From NCBI GenBank assembly GCA_023418095.1, contig JAEZDL010000176.1, positions 1 through 26,593 of the forward strand: a stretch of DNA of 26,593 nt, given 5' to 3'. The notes beneath the pieces were generated by a model. That model made no database searches and was not told the DNA's origin. It was given only the letters and a program-made list of their open reading frames with translations. Both the position numbers and the translations under genes were made by a program. Position 1 is the stretch's first letter, and each line of letters starts with the position of its first letter. Source of the stretch: Bacteroidota bacterium. Lineage in GTDB: Bacteria > Bacteroidota > Bacteroidia > Flavobacteriales_F > PHOS-HE28. Shown one piece after another: positions 14,199-21,838 of the stretch.

Positions 14199-14540
14199 AT
14201 GCAACCCAAGATCGAATTGGTGGATCGATTGAGATCCATTGCCCAGCGCAAGGATCGCTTCAGTTACGACATACGCAGCCGTGCGTTCGTTGATATGGGG
14301 ATCGTTGCGGCCTACCGGGCGACACAAGGTGATCGTTCCCATGAACTTCCCGATGTGGTGGATCATGCGCTGGAACACGAGGGGATCGTGGGCGCGTGGA
14401 AAGATCCGGCCACCGGCAAGATCTATTTCGACAGTTGCAGGTTGTTCACCGATCCGAAGAACGCGATCGAGTTCGCGCGAGCACAAAGCCAGCGGTCCAT
14501 CTACAATCTCAATCGCGATCAGGAGATCCCGGTCGCGTGA
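14199..14540 (+). CDS. Hypothetical protein, first gene of the trehalose-linked cluster
   Basis: 113 aa from MQPKIELVDRLRSIAQRKDR. It appears to be a small globular alpha/beta protein: an N-terminal helix, RFSYDIRSRAFVDMGIVAAYRA, HELPDVVDHALEHEGIVGAWKD, then KIYFDSCRLFTDPKNAIEFA. The segment GIVGAWKDPATGKIYFDSCRLF looks like a beta hairpin. There is no signal peptide or membrane segment, and I recognise no family. It begins a plus-strand run that continues to 20222 with gaps mostly under 70 bp. Confidence 0.65.
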   Translation: MQPKIELVDRLRSIAQRKDRFSYDIRSRAFVDMGIVAAYRATQGDRSHELPDVVDHALEHEGIVGAWKDPATGKIYFDSCRLFTDPKNAIEFARAQSQRSIYNLNRDQEIPVA

Positions 14541-14606
14541 AGGTGCGTTCACATTCTTTCACCTGATCTGGAACGTGCATTGTTCGTGATCGGGAAAGTC
14601 ATCGTC

Positions 14607-14834
14607 ATGAACGTGAAGAAAGGCGAACCGCTCGGCCATCCGGATAACATCGGAAAAGGTGATGCCGATCCGCAACAGGCAGGCGCGGAAGGAGGATCGG
14701 GTTTTCTCGGCGATCAGCGCCAGCCCACTGCTCGAAATGACAGGAAGAACTCAAAGGAACCTCCGCTGGACGGAACGATGTCCAGCGAGGATATTGAAGG
14801 AGATACGGACAAAGAGCGCCCCGGAGCACATTGA
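14607..14834 (+). CDS. Small disordered hydrophilic protein
   Basis: 75 aa from MNVKKGEPLGHPDNIGKGDA. It is rich in Gly, Asp, Glu, Gln, Pro and Arg without a hydrophobic core, and ends STSDxE-like with MSSEDIEGDTDKERPGAH. GGGAAAG lies 9 bp before the ATG as a possible ribosome-binding site, which supports this start over the one at 14580. The next gene starts 2 bp after its stop, so translation may be coupled. No family recognised. Confidence 0.58.
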   Translation: MNVKKGEPLGHPDNIGKGDADPQQAGAEGGSGFLGDQRQPTARNDRKNSKEPPLDGTMSSEDIEGDTDKERPGAH

Positions 14835-14836
14835 AC

Positions 14837-15199
14837 ATGAAAGCGGATCATCCCATAGTATCGTCGGCAGAGCGGTTCGGCAGGCTGGCAAGCCAGTTCG
14901 AACCCGGGACCTCTTTTTATGATGAGGTGGTGCAGGGTATGAGGGAAAAGGTGCGTTCCGCATGCACACGCGATGATCTGGAACGATCGATCTCCGCGTT
15001 GCGATCGAAAGTGGAAGGCCATTTCACCGATGATCAGATGGAGGAACTTCACCAGGTCCTGCGGGACATGCAGGCAATTGGCACAGGCTGGCCGGTTGAC
15101 GCTTTCAAGGAAGGTTTCCTACGTGGATCCGGAGAGGGATTGCCGGATGATGGCTCCGCGGCCGGCAGATCGATGAACCCCGATCGGAGTGAAGTATGA
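14837..15199 (+). CDS. Hypothetical alpha-helical protein
   Basis: 120 aa from MKADHPIVSSAERFGRLASQ; a TTG two codons upstream is an alternative start. It is mostly helical: SFYDEVVQGMREKVRSACTR, then DLERSISALRSKVEGHFTDD, then QMEELHQVLRDMQAIGTGWP, with a Gly/Asp/Ser-rich end. There are no metal or catalytic motifs. It starts 2 bp after the preceding gene and its stop overlaps the next start (ATGA at 15196-15199), so it belongs to a translationally coupled set. Function unknown. Confidence 0.65.
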   Translation: MKADHPIVSSAERFGRLASQFEPGTSFYDEVVQGMREKVRSACTRDDLERSISALRSKVEGHFTDDQMEELHQVLRDMQAIGTGWPVDAFKEGFLRGSGEGLPDDGSAAGRSMNPDRSEV

Positions 15200-15498
15200 A
15201 GCGCGATCCGAGGATAGTTGAATTGCACGAGGTCCTGGATCCGATCGCACCGGTGAAGATCACCGAGGTGGCCGATGAGGTGAACGTGATCGTGCCGAAA
15301 CCGGTGGACATCGGGTCGATCGATAACGCGTTGTTGCGCGCCAGGTACGCCGAACCGCTCGATCGTCTGGAAAGGCCATCCACCTGGCACATCCGATTGA
15401 TGAAACGGGAGAAGGAAAGACCGAAGGAGCTGGGTTACGTGGCCGTAAGGGTGATGGACAGTTATTACGAATACAGGCCGGATCCATCCTGCGCATGA
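15196..15498 (+). CDS. Hypothetical protein upstream of the RES-like gene
   Basis: 100 aa: MKRDPRIVELHEVLDPIAPV, then ITEVADEVNVIVPKPVDIGS, a helical stretch (IDNALLRARYAEPLDRLERP), and WHIRLMKREKERPKELGYVAVRVMDSYYEYRPD. The alternation of strands and one helix suggests a small alpha/beta fold. It has no helix-turn-helix and so does not look like the Xre-type antitoxins that accompany RES toxins. The ATGA overlap ties it to the 14837 gene, and the RES-like gene starts 15 bp later. No family recognised. Confidence 0.62.
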   Translation: MKRDPRIVELHEVLDPIAPVKITEVADEVNVIVPKPVDIGSIDNALLRARYAEPLDRLERPSTWHIRLMKREKERPKELGYVAVRVMDSYYEYRPDPSCA

Positions 15499-15513
15499 AC
15501 GGTATATCGATCC

Positions 15514-16485
15514 ATGAACATGGAAGATCTTCAAGATCCGCCGCGCAACTCAACTGGATCTCTCGCTGATCTGGTTGGAAGACATCGTGAATTTCTGTCA
15601 CTTGAATGGAAGGAACGCACACCGGCGGAGATCTCCGAAAAGTTCAAGGAAACCTATGGCTGGCTGCCGGCGATCAGGATGGAATTGTCCAAGGAACAAT
15701 TGCAATGCGATGTTCTTCATAGGGCGAGATGGGTCGATCCGGCCAGTGAGGATATTTCCGATCCGGTCACGTTCAGTTATCCGAGGACCCGGGACAGACA
15801 GGTGATGGGCAGGGCGAATCTTGCAGGTGTACCGGTGTTCTATGCCTGCGGAAGCGCGAACAGTTCCTTCGCAGAGGCGAGGTCTGCACAGATGGATGAC
15901 CGATCGAAGCTGATGCGTAGCGAATGGAAATTCGCCGATGATCGTAAATGGCTGGTAGGGGCGATGATCAAGCACGGCGATCTTGCCGGGAATGCAGTGC
16001 TCCATGAGGCTTGGGGATCCGCATTGCGTGAATACATCCTGAAGTGCGATCGCATCCCGCAGGAACATATCCTGTTGCTTCATGATCTGGTGGCAGAGCT
16101 TTTCCTGCAGCAGAATTACGAGGTCACGTCCTGGATCGCCCACCAGCTGATGCAGGAGATCGAGTTGGTGCAAATGCTCATGTATCCCAGCCTGCGCACG
16201 GCCCAGCAGGATCTCTGTCACGCGTTCCACGCAGCTCCGATCGATCAGGGCCGGGTGGCGTTGAGCCGGGTCGAGCAGGTCGAGATGATCGGTGATGATC
16301 ACAGATCGATCCGGACTGGTATCATGTGTGATGGCCGCATCGAATGGGTTGAAGGATCAGGTACAACAGGTGGTGCGTGCGATCGTGGTACCGCTTCAAC
16401 GCATTGTGACGTTATCTCCTCGAAGAGCCTGTTCCTTCCTCCCACCGATCGCGGCGGATCACAGTCAATTCGATCATTTCCATAG
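15514..16485 (+). CDS. RES-domain-like protein
   Basis: 323 aa. The RES (Arg-Glu-Ser) signature is visible in order: HRARW (Arg70 and Arg72), then MGRANLAGVPVFYACGS (98-114) with Glu121 (FAEAR), and finally LMYPSLRT (Ser226), followed by a VEQVEMI strand. RES toxins degrade NAD+ by phosphorolysis and are normally about 150-230 aa paired with an Xre antitoxin. Here there is an N-terminal extension of about 60 residues, a helical insert (LREYILKCDRIPQEHILLLH) and no visible antitoxin, so a non-toxin RES relative is as likely. The last 50 residues after VEWVEG-like sequence are Cys/Ser/Thr-rich and may be poorly conserved or result from a late frameshift. Confidence 0.68.
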   Translation: MNMEDLQDPPRNSTGSLADLVGRHREFLSLEWKERTPAEISEKFKETYGWLPAIRMELSKEQLQCDVLHRARWVDPASEDISDPVTFSYPRTRDRQVMGRANLAGVPVFYACGSANSSFAEARSAQMDDRSKLMRSEWKFADDRKWLVGAMIKHGDLAGNAVLHEAWGSALREYILKCDRIPQEHILLLHDLVAELFLQQNYEVTSWIAHQLMQEIELVQMLMYPSLRTAQQDLCHAFHAAPIDQGRVALSRVEQVEMIGDDHRSIRTGIMCDGRIEWVEGSGTTGGACDRGTASTHCDVISSKSLFLPPTDRGGSQSIRSFP

Positions 16486-16536
16486 AGACCACGTCCGATC
16501 ACGGGTTTTCGGTAAACGATCTGTTCCGATCGTAAT

Positions 16537-17097
16537 GTGGCGATCCAGATCTATTTCAAGCCAGGTGCGAAGCAAGCCCGAGTGGCCGCGGATTATTACC
16601 AGGACGTGATCCGTGGTTTCGTTGCCGATCACGTCGATCATTTGAGACCGGAACATTTCCTGGTGGTGCAGGAAGGGCAGAAGGATACCGCACTACGGAT
16701 CTGGTCTCCTTTCGGTACGGAGGGATCCACGGTGGCCGATCATACCAAATTGTTGCAGGCCACGGCCAGCTGTTTCAAACGCCTGCGTCGTGGCCACGGC
16801 TCCATTACAGAGGTGACCGAGGTATGGCAGAACCTGAGGGAGGAAATGTTGAAGGATGGCCGGCAGGTGGTGCTGCTCGAAAAACTTGTGCTGCGCAGTG
16901 AGCGTGTTACACAGGTCGCTGGATTGAGCGGCGATGATCTTGTGTTCGTGAACGGGCCTGGCTATGTTTTCACCGCACTTGGAGAGGGACTTTATGGGCT
17001 CGCATTGGAAGGTCGTGGAAGCTATCTGATCGAACGGCCGGCCAACGATGAAGGGTCCGAAGTATCGTTCATGCGGCAGGGAAGCGCTGAAGCGTGA
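16537..17097 (+). CDS. Hypothetical protein with C-terminal LYGLALxGxGSYLIE motif (copy A)
   Basis: 186 aa. It starts with GTG at 16537 (an ATG at 16535 is out of frame). Residues 12-30 form a helix (KQARVAADYYQDVIRGFVAD). A beta-rich centre follows (FLVVQEGQKDTALRIWSPFG), then a helical section (DHTKLLQATASCFKRLRRGH and TEVTEVWQNLREEM). The C-terminal beta section holds VFTALGEGLYGLALEGRGSY. The motif at 152-166 is nearly identical to that in the 25770-26306 protein (13 of 15 residues), and the two share the same domain plan. There is no signal peptide. It lies 54 bp upstream of the trehalose gene. Family unknown. Confidence 0.72.
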   Translation: MAIQIYFKPGAKQARVAADYYQDVIRGFVADHVDHLRPEHFLVVQEGQKDTALRIWSPFGTEGSTVADHTKLLQATASCFKRLRRGHGSITEVTEVWQNLREEMLKDGRQVVLLEKLVLRSERVTQVAGLSGDDLVFVNGPGYVFTALGEGLYGLALEGRGSYLIERPANDEGSEVSFMRQGSAEA

Positions 17098-17151
17098 GCA
17101 TAACTTGTGGCCGATCGCCTCGATCGGTTCGCTGCCGGTGGTGAGCTCGAC

Positions 17152-19437
17152 ATGAATCTGAGAACAGACAATACGGATCACGATGGTGACGAGGAAAGGC
17201 TGGTGATAATTTCCAATCGCCTGCCTTATCGGATATCGGAACGGGCTGATGGTCTTTCGATCGTACCCAGCGCGGGCGGCCTCGTCAGCAGCATCGGATC
17301 CTACATCTCCAAGGATGTTTCCATCCGCCGATCCACGCTCTGGGTGGGCGCGTCCGATCTGTCGGAGCGGAAATTGAAGCCATACCTGGGCCCGGAAGGT
17401 GAATTGAAGGAAGGCCGTTACATCCTGCATCCGGTATTCCTTCCGAAAGCGGTGCAGGACAATTTCTATAACGGTTTCTGCAATTCGACCCTATGGCCAT
17501 TGTTCCACTACTTCACTTCGTATGTGAAGTATGATGAAGTGGAATACGAGGATTATCGTACGGCCAACGAATTGTTCGCCAAGAAACTTGCACAGGTACT
17601 GGAACCGGGCGATCGCATCTGGGTGCATGATTACCATCTCATGCTCCTTCCCGAGATGTTGCGTGAACTGCGTCCGGATGCGGAGATCGGGTTCTTCCTT
17701 CACATCCCTTTTCCTTCTTCGGAGGTCTTCCGTTCACTTCCCGATCGCTGGCGCCGCGAACTTCTGCAAGGCGTGCTCAGTTCCGATCTGATCGGGTTCC
17801 ACACGCATGATTATGCGCAGCACTTCAAGCGATCGGTGCAACATGTGCTTGGTCATGACCATAACCTGCGGTCCATCCGCACCGCCGATCACGTTGCAGT
17901 TGTGGATGCGTTTCCGATCAGCATTGATACGGCCAGTTTCCGCAATGCGTACGATGATCCCAAGGTGCAGCGGGAAAGGATGCGCATTGCAAGGCAGTGC
18001 GATGGAAAACGTGTGATATTCTCGGTCGATCGGCTGGATTACACCAAAGGCCTGCTGAGCAGATTGCAGGCGTTCGAACATTTTCTCGAGAAGGAGAAAT
18101 GGGCGCAGGGCAACGTGATGTTCGTGATGGTGGTCGTTCCCTCGCGCGATGTGGTGAGCACCTACGCCGATCTACGCCGCGAGATCGAGATGCAAGTGAG
18201 CCGGATCAATGGGAAATACGGCAACATCGATTGGACCCCCGTGGTGTATCAATACAGGTCGATCGATCACGCATACATGGTGGGCCTTTACAGTTCGGCC
18301 GATGTGGCATTGATCACACCGCTGCGCGATGGGATGAACCTTGTTGCGAAGGAGTTCGTTGCCAGCCGCAAGGATGAGCGCGGTGTATTGATCCTGAGCG
18401 AGACGGCCGGCGCTGCGGCTGAGCTGAGCGGCGCGATCCTGGTGAACCCGAACGACAAGGAAGCGATCTCCGATGCGATCACACGGGCGCTTTCCATGCC
18501 GGCGGAAGAGCAGCAGGAAAGGCATAAGGCAATGGCGCGGCGTCTTTCCCAATACGACGTGGATAGATGGGCCAAGGACTTCCTCGATGAGTTGAAGGAT
18601 GCACGGAACCGCCAGCGACGCATGCAGGCGAAGGAGATCACAGCAGGTATCGAAGCGAAGCTCCACTCCGATCACGCCGCGGCCCAACGTCGCATCCTTT
18701 TCCTGGACCATGATGGTACGCTTGCTCCGTTCGCGGCCGATCCGATGCGTGCGGCCCCATCACGCGAGGTGCTGGAACTCATTTCACAACTGGCCAGTGA
18801 TCCGAAGAATCTCGTGGTGATGGTGAGCGGCAGGGTCCCGGACGAATTGGAAAGTTTCTACGGACATCTTCCGGTGGCACTTTCAGCGGAGCACGGCGTA
18901 TTCTACCGCCCGAAGAACGGTCCCTGGCAAAGGCGCATCAAGCAACAACATGACTGGCGTTTCAGGTTGAAACCCATGTTCGATGCGCTGGCTGAGCGTT
19001 GCCCGGGGGCTTTCGTTCAACTGAAGAACGAGTCCATCACATGGCATTACCGCGGGGCCGATCGCGATCTGGGCTTCCTGCGATCACGCGAGCTGATCGA
19101 CCGGTTGAACGACATGGCACCCGAGCTCGGTTTCCGGGTGACCGAGGGCGACAAGGTCGTTGAAGCACGCCCACTGGGAGCTGATAAGGGCACAGCTGTT
19201 CATTCGGTGATCACAGAGGACCATGCGGATTTCATTCTTGCGATCGGTGATGACCGCACCGATGAGGATATGTTCGCGGTGATGCCGCGATCGGGATATT
19301 CGATCTGTGTAGGGTTGCGGCCAAGCCTTGCTCGATTCAATCTACGCAGCCAGAAGGAAGTGGTTCCCTTCCTTCAACGCATGATCACTACATCCGTGCA
19401 GCGCCCGGTTTCGCAAAAAGGGATCAAGGCAGGCTGA
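17152..19437 (+). CDS. otsAB: Bifunctional trehalose-6-phosphate synthase/phosphatase (OtsA-OtsB fusion)
   Basis: 761 aa, two cytoplasmic enzymes in one chain. The N-terminal GT20 glycosyltransferase (about 16-475) joins UDP-glucose (or another NDP-glucose) to glucose-6-phosphate. Its landmarks are VIISNRLPYRIS (18-29), VPSAGGLVSS, WVHDYHLMLLPEML, GFFLHIPFPSSEVFR, DRLDYTKGL (293-301) and GMNLVAKEFVAS. The C-terminal HAD phosphatase (about 510-750) releases trehalose. Its motifs are LDHDGT with D519 and D521, VMVSGRVPDELESF, and GDDRTDED at 699-706. All catalytic motifs are intact. The start is placed at MNLRTDNTDHDGDEERL; a GTG at 17107 would add 15 residues. Trehalose protects against desiccation and osmotic stress. 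Location in the cluster suggests co-expression with the unknown genes upstream. Confidence 0.96.
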   Translation: MNLRTDNTDHDGDEERLVIISNRLPYRISERADGLSIVPSAGGLVSSIGSYISKDVSIRRSTLWVGASDLSERKLKPYLGPEGELKEGRYILHPVFLPKAVQDNFYNGFCNSTLWPLFHYFTSYVKYDEVEYEDYRTANELFAKKLAQVLEPGDRIWVHDYHLMLLPEMLRELRPDAEIGFFLHIPFPSSEVFRSLPDRWRRELLQGVLSSDLIGFHTHDYAQHFKRSVQHVLGHDHNLRSIRTADHVAVVDAFPISIDTASFRNAYDDPKVQRERMRIARQCDGKRVIFSVDRLDYTKGLLSRLQAFEHFLEKEKWAQGNVMFVMVVVPSRDVVSTYADLRREIEMQVSRINGKYGNIDWTPVVYQYRSIDHAYMVGLYSSADVALITPLRDGMNLVAKEFVASRKDERGVLILSETAGAAAELSGAILVNPNDKEAISDAITRALSMPAEEQQERHKAMARRLSQYDVDRWAKDFLDELKDARNRQRRMQAKEITAGIEAKLHSDHAAAQRRILFLDHDGTLAPFAADPMRAAPSREVLELISQLASDPKNLVVMVSGRVPDELESFYGHLPVALSAEHGVFYRPKNGPWQRRIKQQHDWRFRLKPMFDALAERCPGAFVQLKNESITWHYRGADRDLGFLRSRELIDRLNDMAPELGFRVTEGDKVVEARPLGADKGTAVHSVITEDHADFILAIGDDRTDEDMFAVMPRSGYSICVGLRPSLARFNLRSQKEVVPFLQRMITTSVQRPVSQKGIKAG

Positions 19438-19592
19438 TCGTGGTAGTGCTTCTTCACGATCCGGATGGATCGAGGTTCAACAGCCCCGCCTTTGAATATG
19501 GTTCTTTCAGGATGGACTGGTGGCGCAAGGCTTGCTGCCAGCAGGAAGTCACCGGCATTACGGTGATCTTGATCAACATAATCCGATAAGTC

Positions 19593-20222
19593 ATGGCAGG
19601 GATCACAGGAAATTCAGGAGGTGCCGGCAATATGGGCACCCATGGAACAGGAAATACCGGCTACACCGGTGGAACAGGTCATACAGGCGGAGACCAGGGC
19701 CGTTTGGGTCCATCCGATCCGATCGGACCGGATCGGCGTGGCGATGGACCACGCTCGAATGCCGCCGTATGGATCGTCGCCATAGTTGTCGTTGTGGGTG
19801 CACTGGCGATCTGGATCGCGCGCAACACGGCAGATGACAACGATCGCATGCAATCGCGGCCGGGAATGGAGATGAACGGGACCGATCGTGGAATGAACAG
19901 GCCGGGTACGGGCACTACCGCCGATCCCTATGGTGAAGGAGCGACCGGCCAGGGTGATAATGCGTTGGACGCACAACAAGGCACTGGAACGATCCCGGGC
20001 GATCAGGAAGATCCTCGCCTTGAACGCCGGGGAAGCACCGAGGGAATGTATTCCAATGATGGTGAGAGCGGACTAGGAAATACCGGTACAGGTACTGGAA
20101 CACGTGCGACCGGAACTGCATCGGAAGGTGTGGGAACAAGGCCTGGCTCACCTGATCAGGCTGCGGGTAGCAGCACCACCGGATCGAGCGCTGGCACTGC
20201 TCCGGCAGGCGACGATCAATGA
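19593..20222 (+). CDS. Gly/Thr-rich single-pass membrane protein
   Basis: 209 aa. The N-terminal 55 residues are Gly/Thr/Asn repeats (GNSGGAGNMGTHGTGNTGYT, with GxTGG units). A transmembrane helix follows (about 58-76, AAVWIVAIVVVVGALAIWIA). The tail is 130 residues rich in Gly, Thr, Asp, Asn and Met, with GNTGTGTGTRATGT and SSTTGSSAGTAPAGDD. No domain is recognised. The plan matches the smaller protein at 2150-2515. Low sequence complexity means homology searches will need composition masking. It is separated from the trehalose gene by 155 bp that hold only a weak 7-bp inverted repeat (19436-19461), and is ended by a strong terminator. Confidence 0.7.
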   Translation: MAGITGNSGGAGNMGTHGTGNTGYTGGTGHTGGDQGRLGPSDPIGPDRRGDGPRSNAAVWIVAIVVVVGALAIWIARNTADDNDRMQSRPGMEMNGTDRGMNRPGTGTTADPYGEGATGQGDNALDAQQGTGTIPGDQEDPRLERRGSTEGMYSNDGESGLGNTGTGTGTRATGTASEGVGTRPGSPDQAAGSSTTGSSAGTAPAGDDQ

Positions 20223-20235
20223 GCTTATCCTTGAG

Positions 20236-20270
20236 AACAGAACGCCCGGCTTTTGGCCGGGCGTTCTGTT
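20236..20270. terminator. Strong bidirectional terminator
   Basis: Perfect 15-bp stem (20236-20250 with 20256-20270; AACAGAACGCCCGGC and its complement) with loop TTTTG, followed by TTC on the plus strand. On the minus strand it starts directly after the AsmA-like gene's stop codon (20272-20274), so it serves both convergent genes. Confidence 0.92.
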
Positions 20271-20271
20271 T

Positions 20272-21504
20272 TCAATTCCCATCATCTTTCTCTTCCCCGC
20301 GTTCCCTGCGGCGGTCTTCCCTTCGCTGTTTGCGCCGTTCAAGTCGTTCGGGATCGTCGGCTTCCTCTCCCTTGAACAGACGAGCAAAGAATCCGCGGTC
20401 ATCTTCCTCCCAGCCACCGGGTACCTCTGCAATGTTGATCTCATGGTCCACCTGCGGCTCCAAAGCACGGATGAAGGCGTTGCGCAGCAGATCGATGATG
20501 GCGTACCAAGTACGCACATCGGGCCTTTTCAGATCACCTTCAAGAGGAACACGCGTGGCGATCTGGTCTTCCTTCGGATTGGTGAGCAACATGCCGCCAA
20601 GGCCGACCAGTCCTTCCCATAATTTCTTGCCGATCGATTTATCACGGTCCTGCGGACCGAGCACTTCAATGTCCTTGATCACAGGCTTCACGTAACCGAG
20701 GAACTTGCCATCCTTCGCCGCGATCTCGGTATAGAGTCCGAAAATGCCTTGTTGCACATCGAAGTTCGCATACGCCTGGAAGAATTCATTGAACAAGGTC
20801 AGGTCCGTTCCTTCAAGCGTTGCAGCAAGATCGAACGTGGGCGAACCCGCCAGCGGATCCAGATCGATATCCAGCATGAAGTGACCACGATAGACATCAG
20901 CGTCCATGGAGACCCATGCAGGAAGCAGCTGGGCATTGTTCCTTACCGATGACAGGTTCTCCGCATGGATCTCCACATTCTCCATGGAAAGATGCACCTG
21001 CGGAGAACTCGTTGGATCATTGAATTGGAAAGCGCCGTTATACACTTCGAACCGGTTCACATCGATCGGCATGAAATCCTTCAGCAGATCCACCAGCTCC
21101 ACCGTGTCCTCGGCGATCTCCTCAGGTTCTGCGTATTCCTTCGTGAAACGCACGATCGGTCGCTCCAGCACGATCTCCGAAACGATGCGTCCTTCAAAGA
21201 GCGCCTTCCATTCAAGCGAAAGATCGATGTCCTCACCGGCCACGAAAGGTGTGCGCACCTTCGTTACCGTGTCCTGTTTGTCCAGGTAATAATCATGGAT
21301 GCCATAGGCTCCACGAAAAAGTGAGATCGAAATATCATCGATATGTCCATAATAGCCGGGTATGCTCTTCAACCTGTCATTCGCCTGGTCCAGTACGATG
21401 TAGGGCAGTGCTATCCGCACAGCGATCAGTACTACCAGGATAACGAGAAGTATCTTCCATATCCGGCGCTTCTTTCTTGGCCTTTCAACTTTCTCCTTGC
21501 TCAT
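20272..21504 (-). CDS. AsmA-like / DUF748 family membrane-anchored protein
   Basis: 410 aa. The basic N-terminus (MSKEKVERPRKKRRIWK) is followed by a transmembrane helix (about 18-36, LLVILVVLIAVRIALPYIVL). The large domain beyond the membrane is built from beta repeats: RLKSIPGYYGHIDDISISLF, DIDLSLEWKALFEGRIVSEI, VLERPIVRF, VYNGAFQFNDP and VSMDADVYRGHFMLDIDLDP. This is the DUF748/AsmA pattern (LxxxPxVxF, beta-groove proteins). Related proteins span the envelope and are linked to lipid transport or outer-membrane homeostasis. The C-terminal 40 residues are highly charged (ERRKQRREDRRRERGEEKDD) and probably disordered. It is divergent from the NHEJ operon with 194 bp between. Confidence 0.82.
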   Translation of the reverse strand: MSKEKVERPRKKRRIWKILLVILVVLIAVRIALPYIVLDQANDRLKSIPGYYGHIDDISISLFRGAYGIHDYYLDKQDTVTKVRTPFVAGEDIDLSLEWKALFEGRIVSEIVLERPIVRFTKEYAEPEEIAEDTVELVDLLKDFMPIDVNRFEVYNGAFQFNDPTSSPQVHLSMENVEIHAENLSSVRNNAQLLPAWVSMDADVYRGHFMLDIDLDPLAGSPTFDLAATLEGTDLTLFNEFFQAYANFDVQQGIFGLYTEIAAKDGKFLGYVKPVIKDIEVLGPQDRDKSIGKKLWEGLVGLGGMLLTNPKEDQIATRVPLEGDLKRPDVRTWYAIIDLLRNAFIRALEPQVDHEINIAEVPGGWEEDDRGFFARLFKGEEADDPERLERRKQRREDRRRERGEEKDDGN

Positions 21505-21698
21505 GCGCCGGGCGTGGCAACTGTTATTCCGAACCTATCGCGCCAAGCTCAACAGGGCCCAGCCATAAGTTGTGATCCTGCAACTTGTGGCGCGTTTTCC
21601 ACAATTCCTGAACGGAAGCCATACCAGCGCCGCTCCTTCGCGTACGAAAGCCGTTTCGGCACAGCCATGGCAATGCATAGGGCAACATCCAATTTCGA

Positions 21699-21836
21699 AT
21701 GGAACATTCAGAACACTGGAAAAGTGAAAGCGCAGCCGAAAGCGGTCTGCGCAAGTGGGAGGAGCGATCGCTGATCGAAGCGATCCGTGAACGTGGATAT
21801 GAACCTGACGAGATCGTCGTTCGATCGAAGGAATAG
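21699..21836 (+). CDS. 45-residue micro-ORF at head of the Ku-LigD operon
   Basis: 45 aa: MEHSEHWKSESAAESGLRKW, then EERSLIEAIRERGYEPDEIV and VRSKE. The stop is 2 bp before the Ku ATG, and an in-frame TAG at 21678 fixes this ATG as the first start. It has coding character: balanced charged and hydrophobic residues, a predicted helix with the pattern LRKWEERSLIEAIRERG, and codon choice like its neighbours (GAT CGC-type, GAA, CGT). It is short enough to be missed by automatic annotation. Whether it is translated, or is a leader peptide for Ku, is not visible. No family recognised. Confidence 0.55.
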   Translation: MEHSEHWKSESAAESGLRKWEERSLIEAIRERGYEPDEIVVRSKE

Positions 21837-21838
21837 TC

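Noticed and set aside
19436..19461. GATCGTG/CACGATC inverted repeat as terminator of the trehalose gene
   Set aside because: Only 7 bp with a 12-nt loop and no T tract; GATC-rich sequence makes such pairs frequent by chance.
20104..20622. Plus-strand ORF across the 20236-20270 terminator
   Set aside because: It runs through a strong hairpin and is antisense to the DUF748-like gene.
21585..21604. TTGTGG/CCACAA inverted repeat upstream of the NHEJ operon
   Set aside because: Six base pairs with an 8-nt loop is too weak alone to call an operator.
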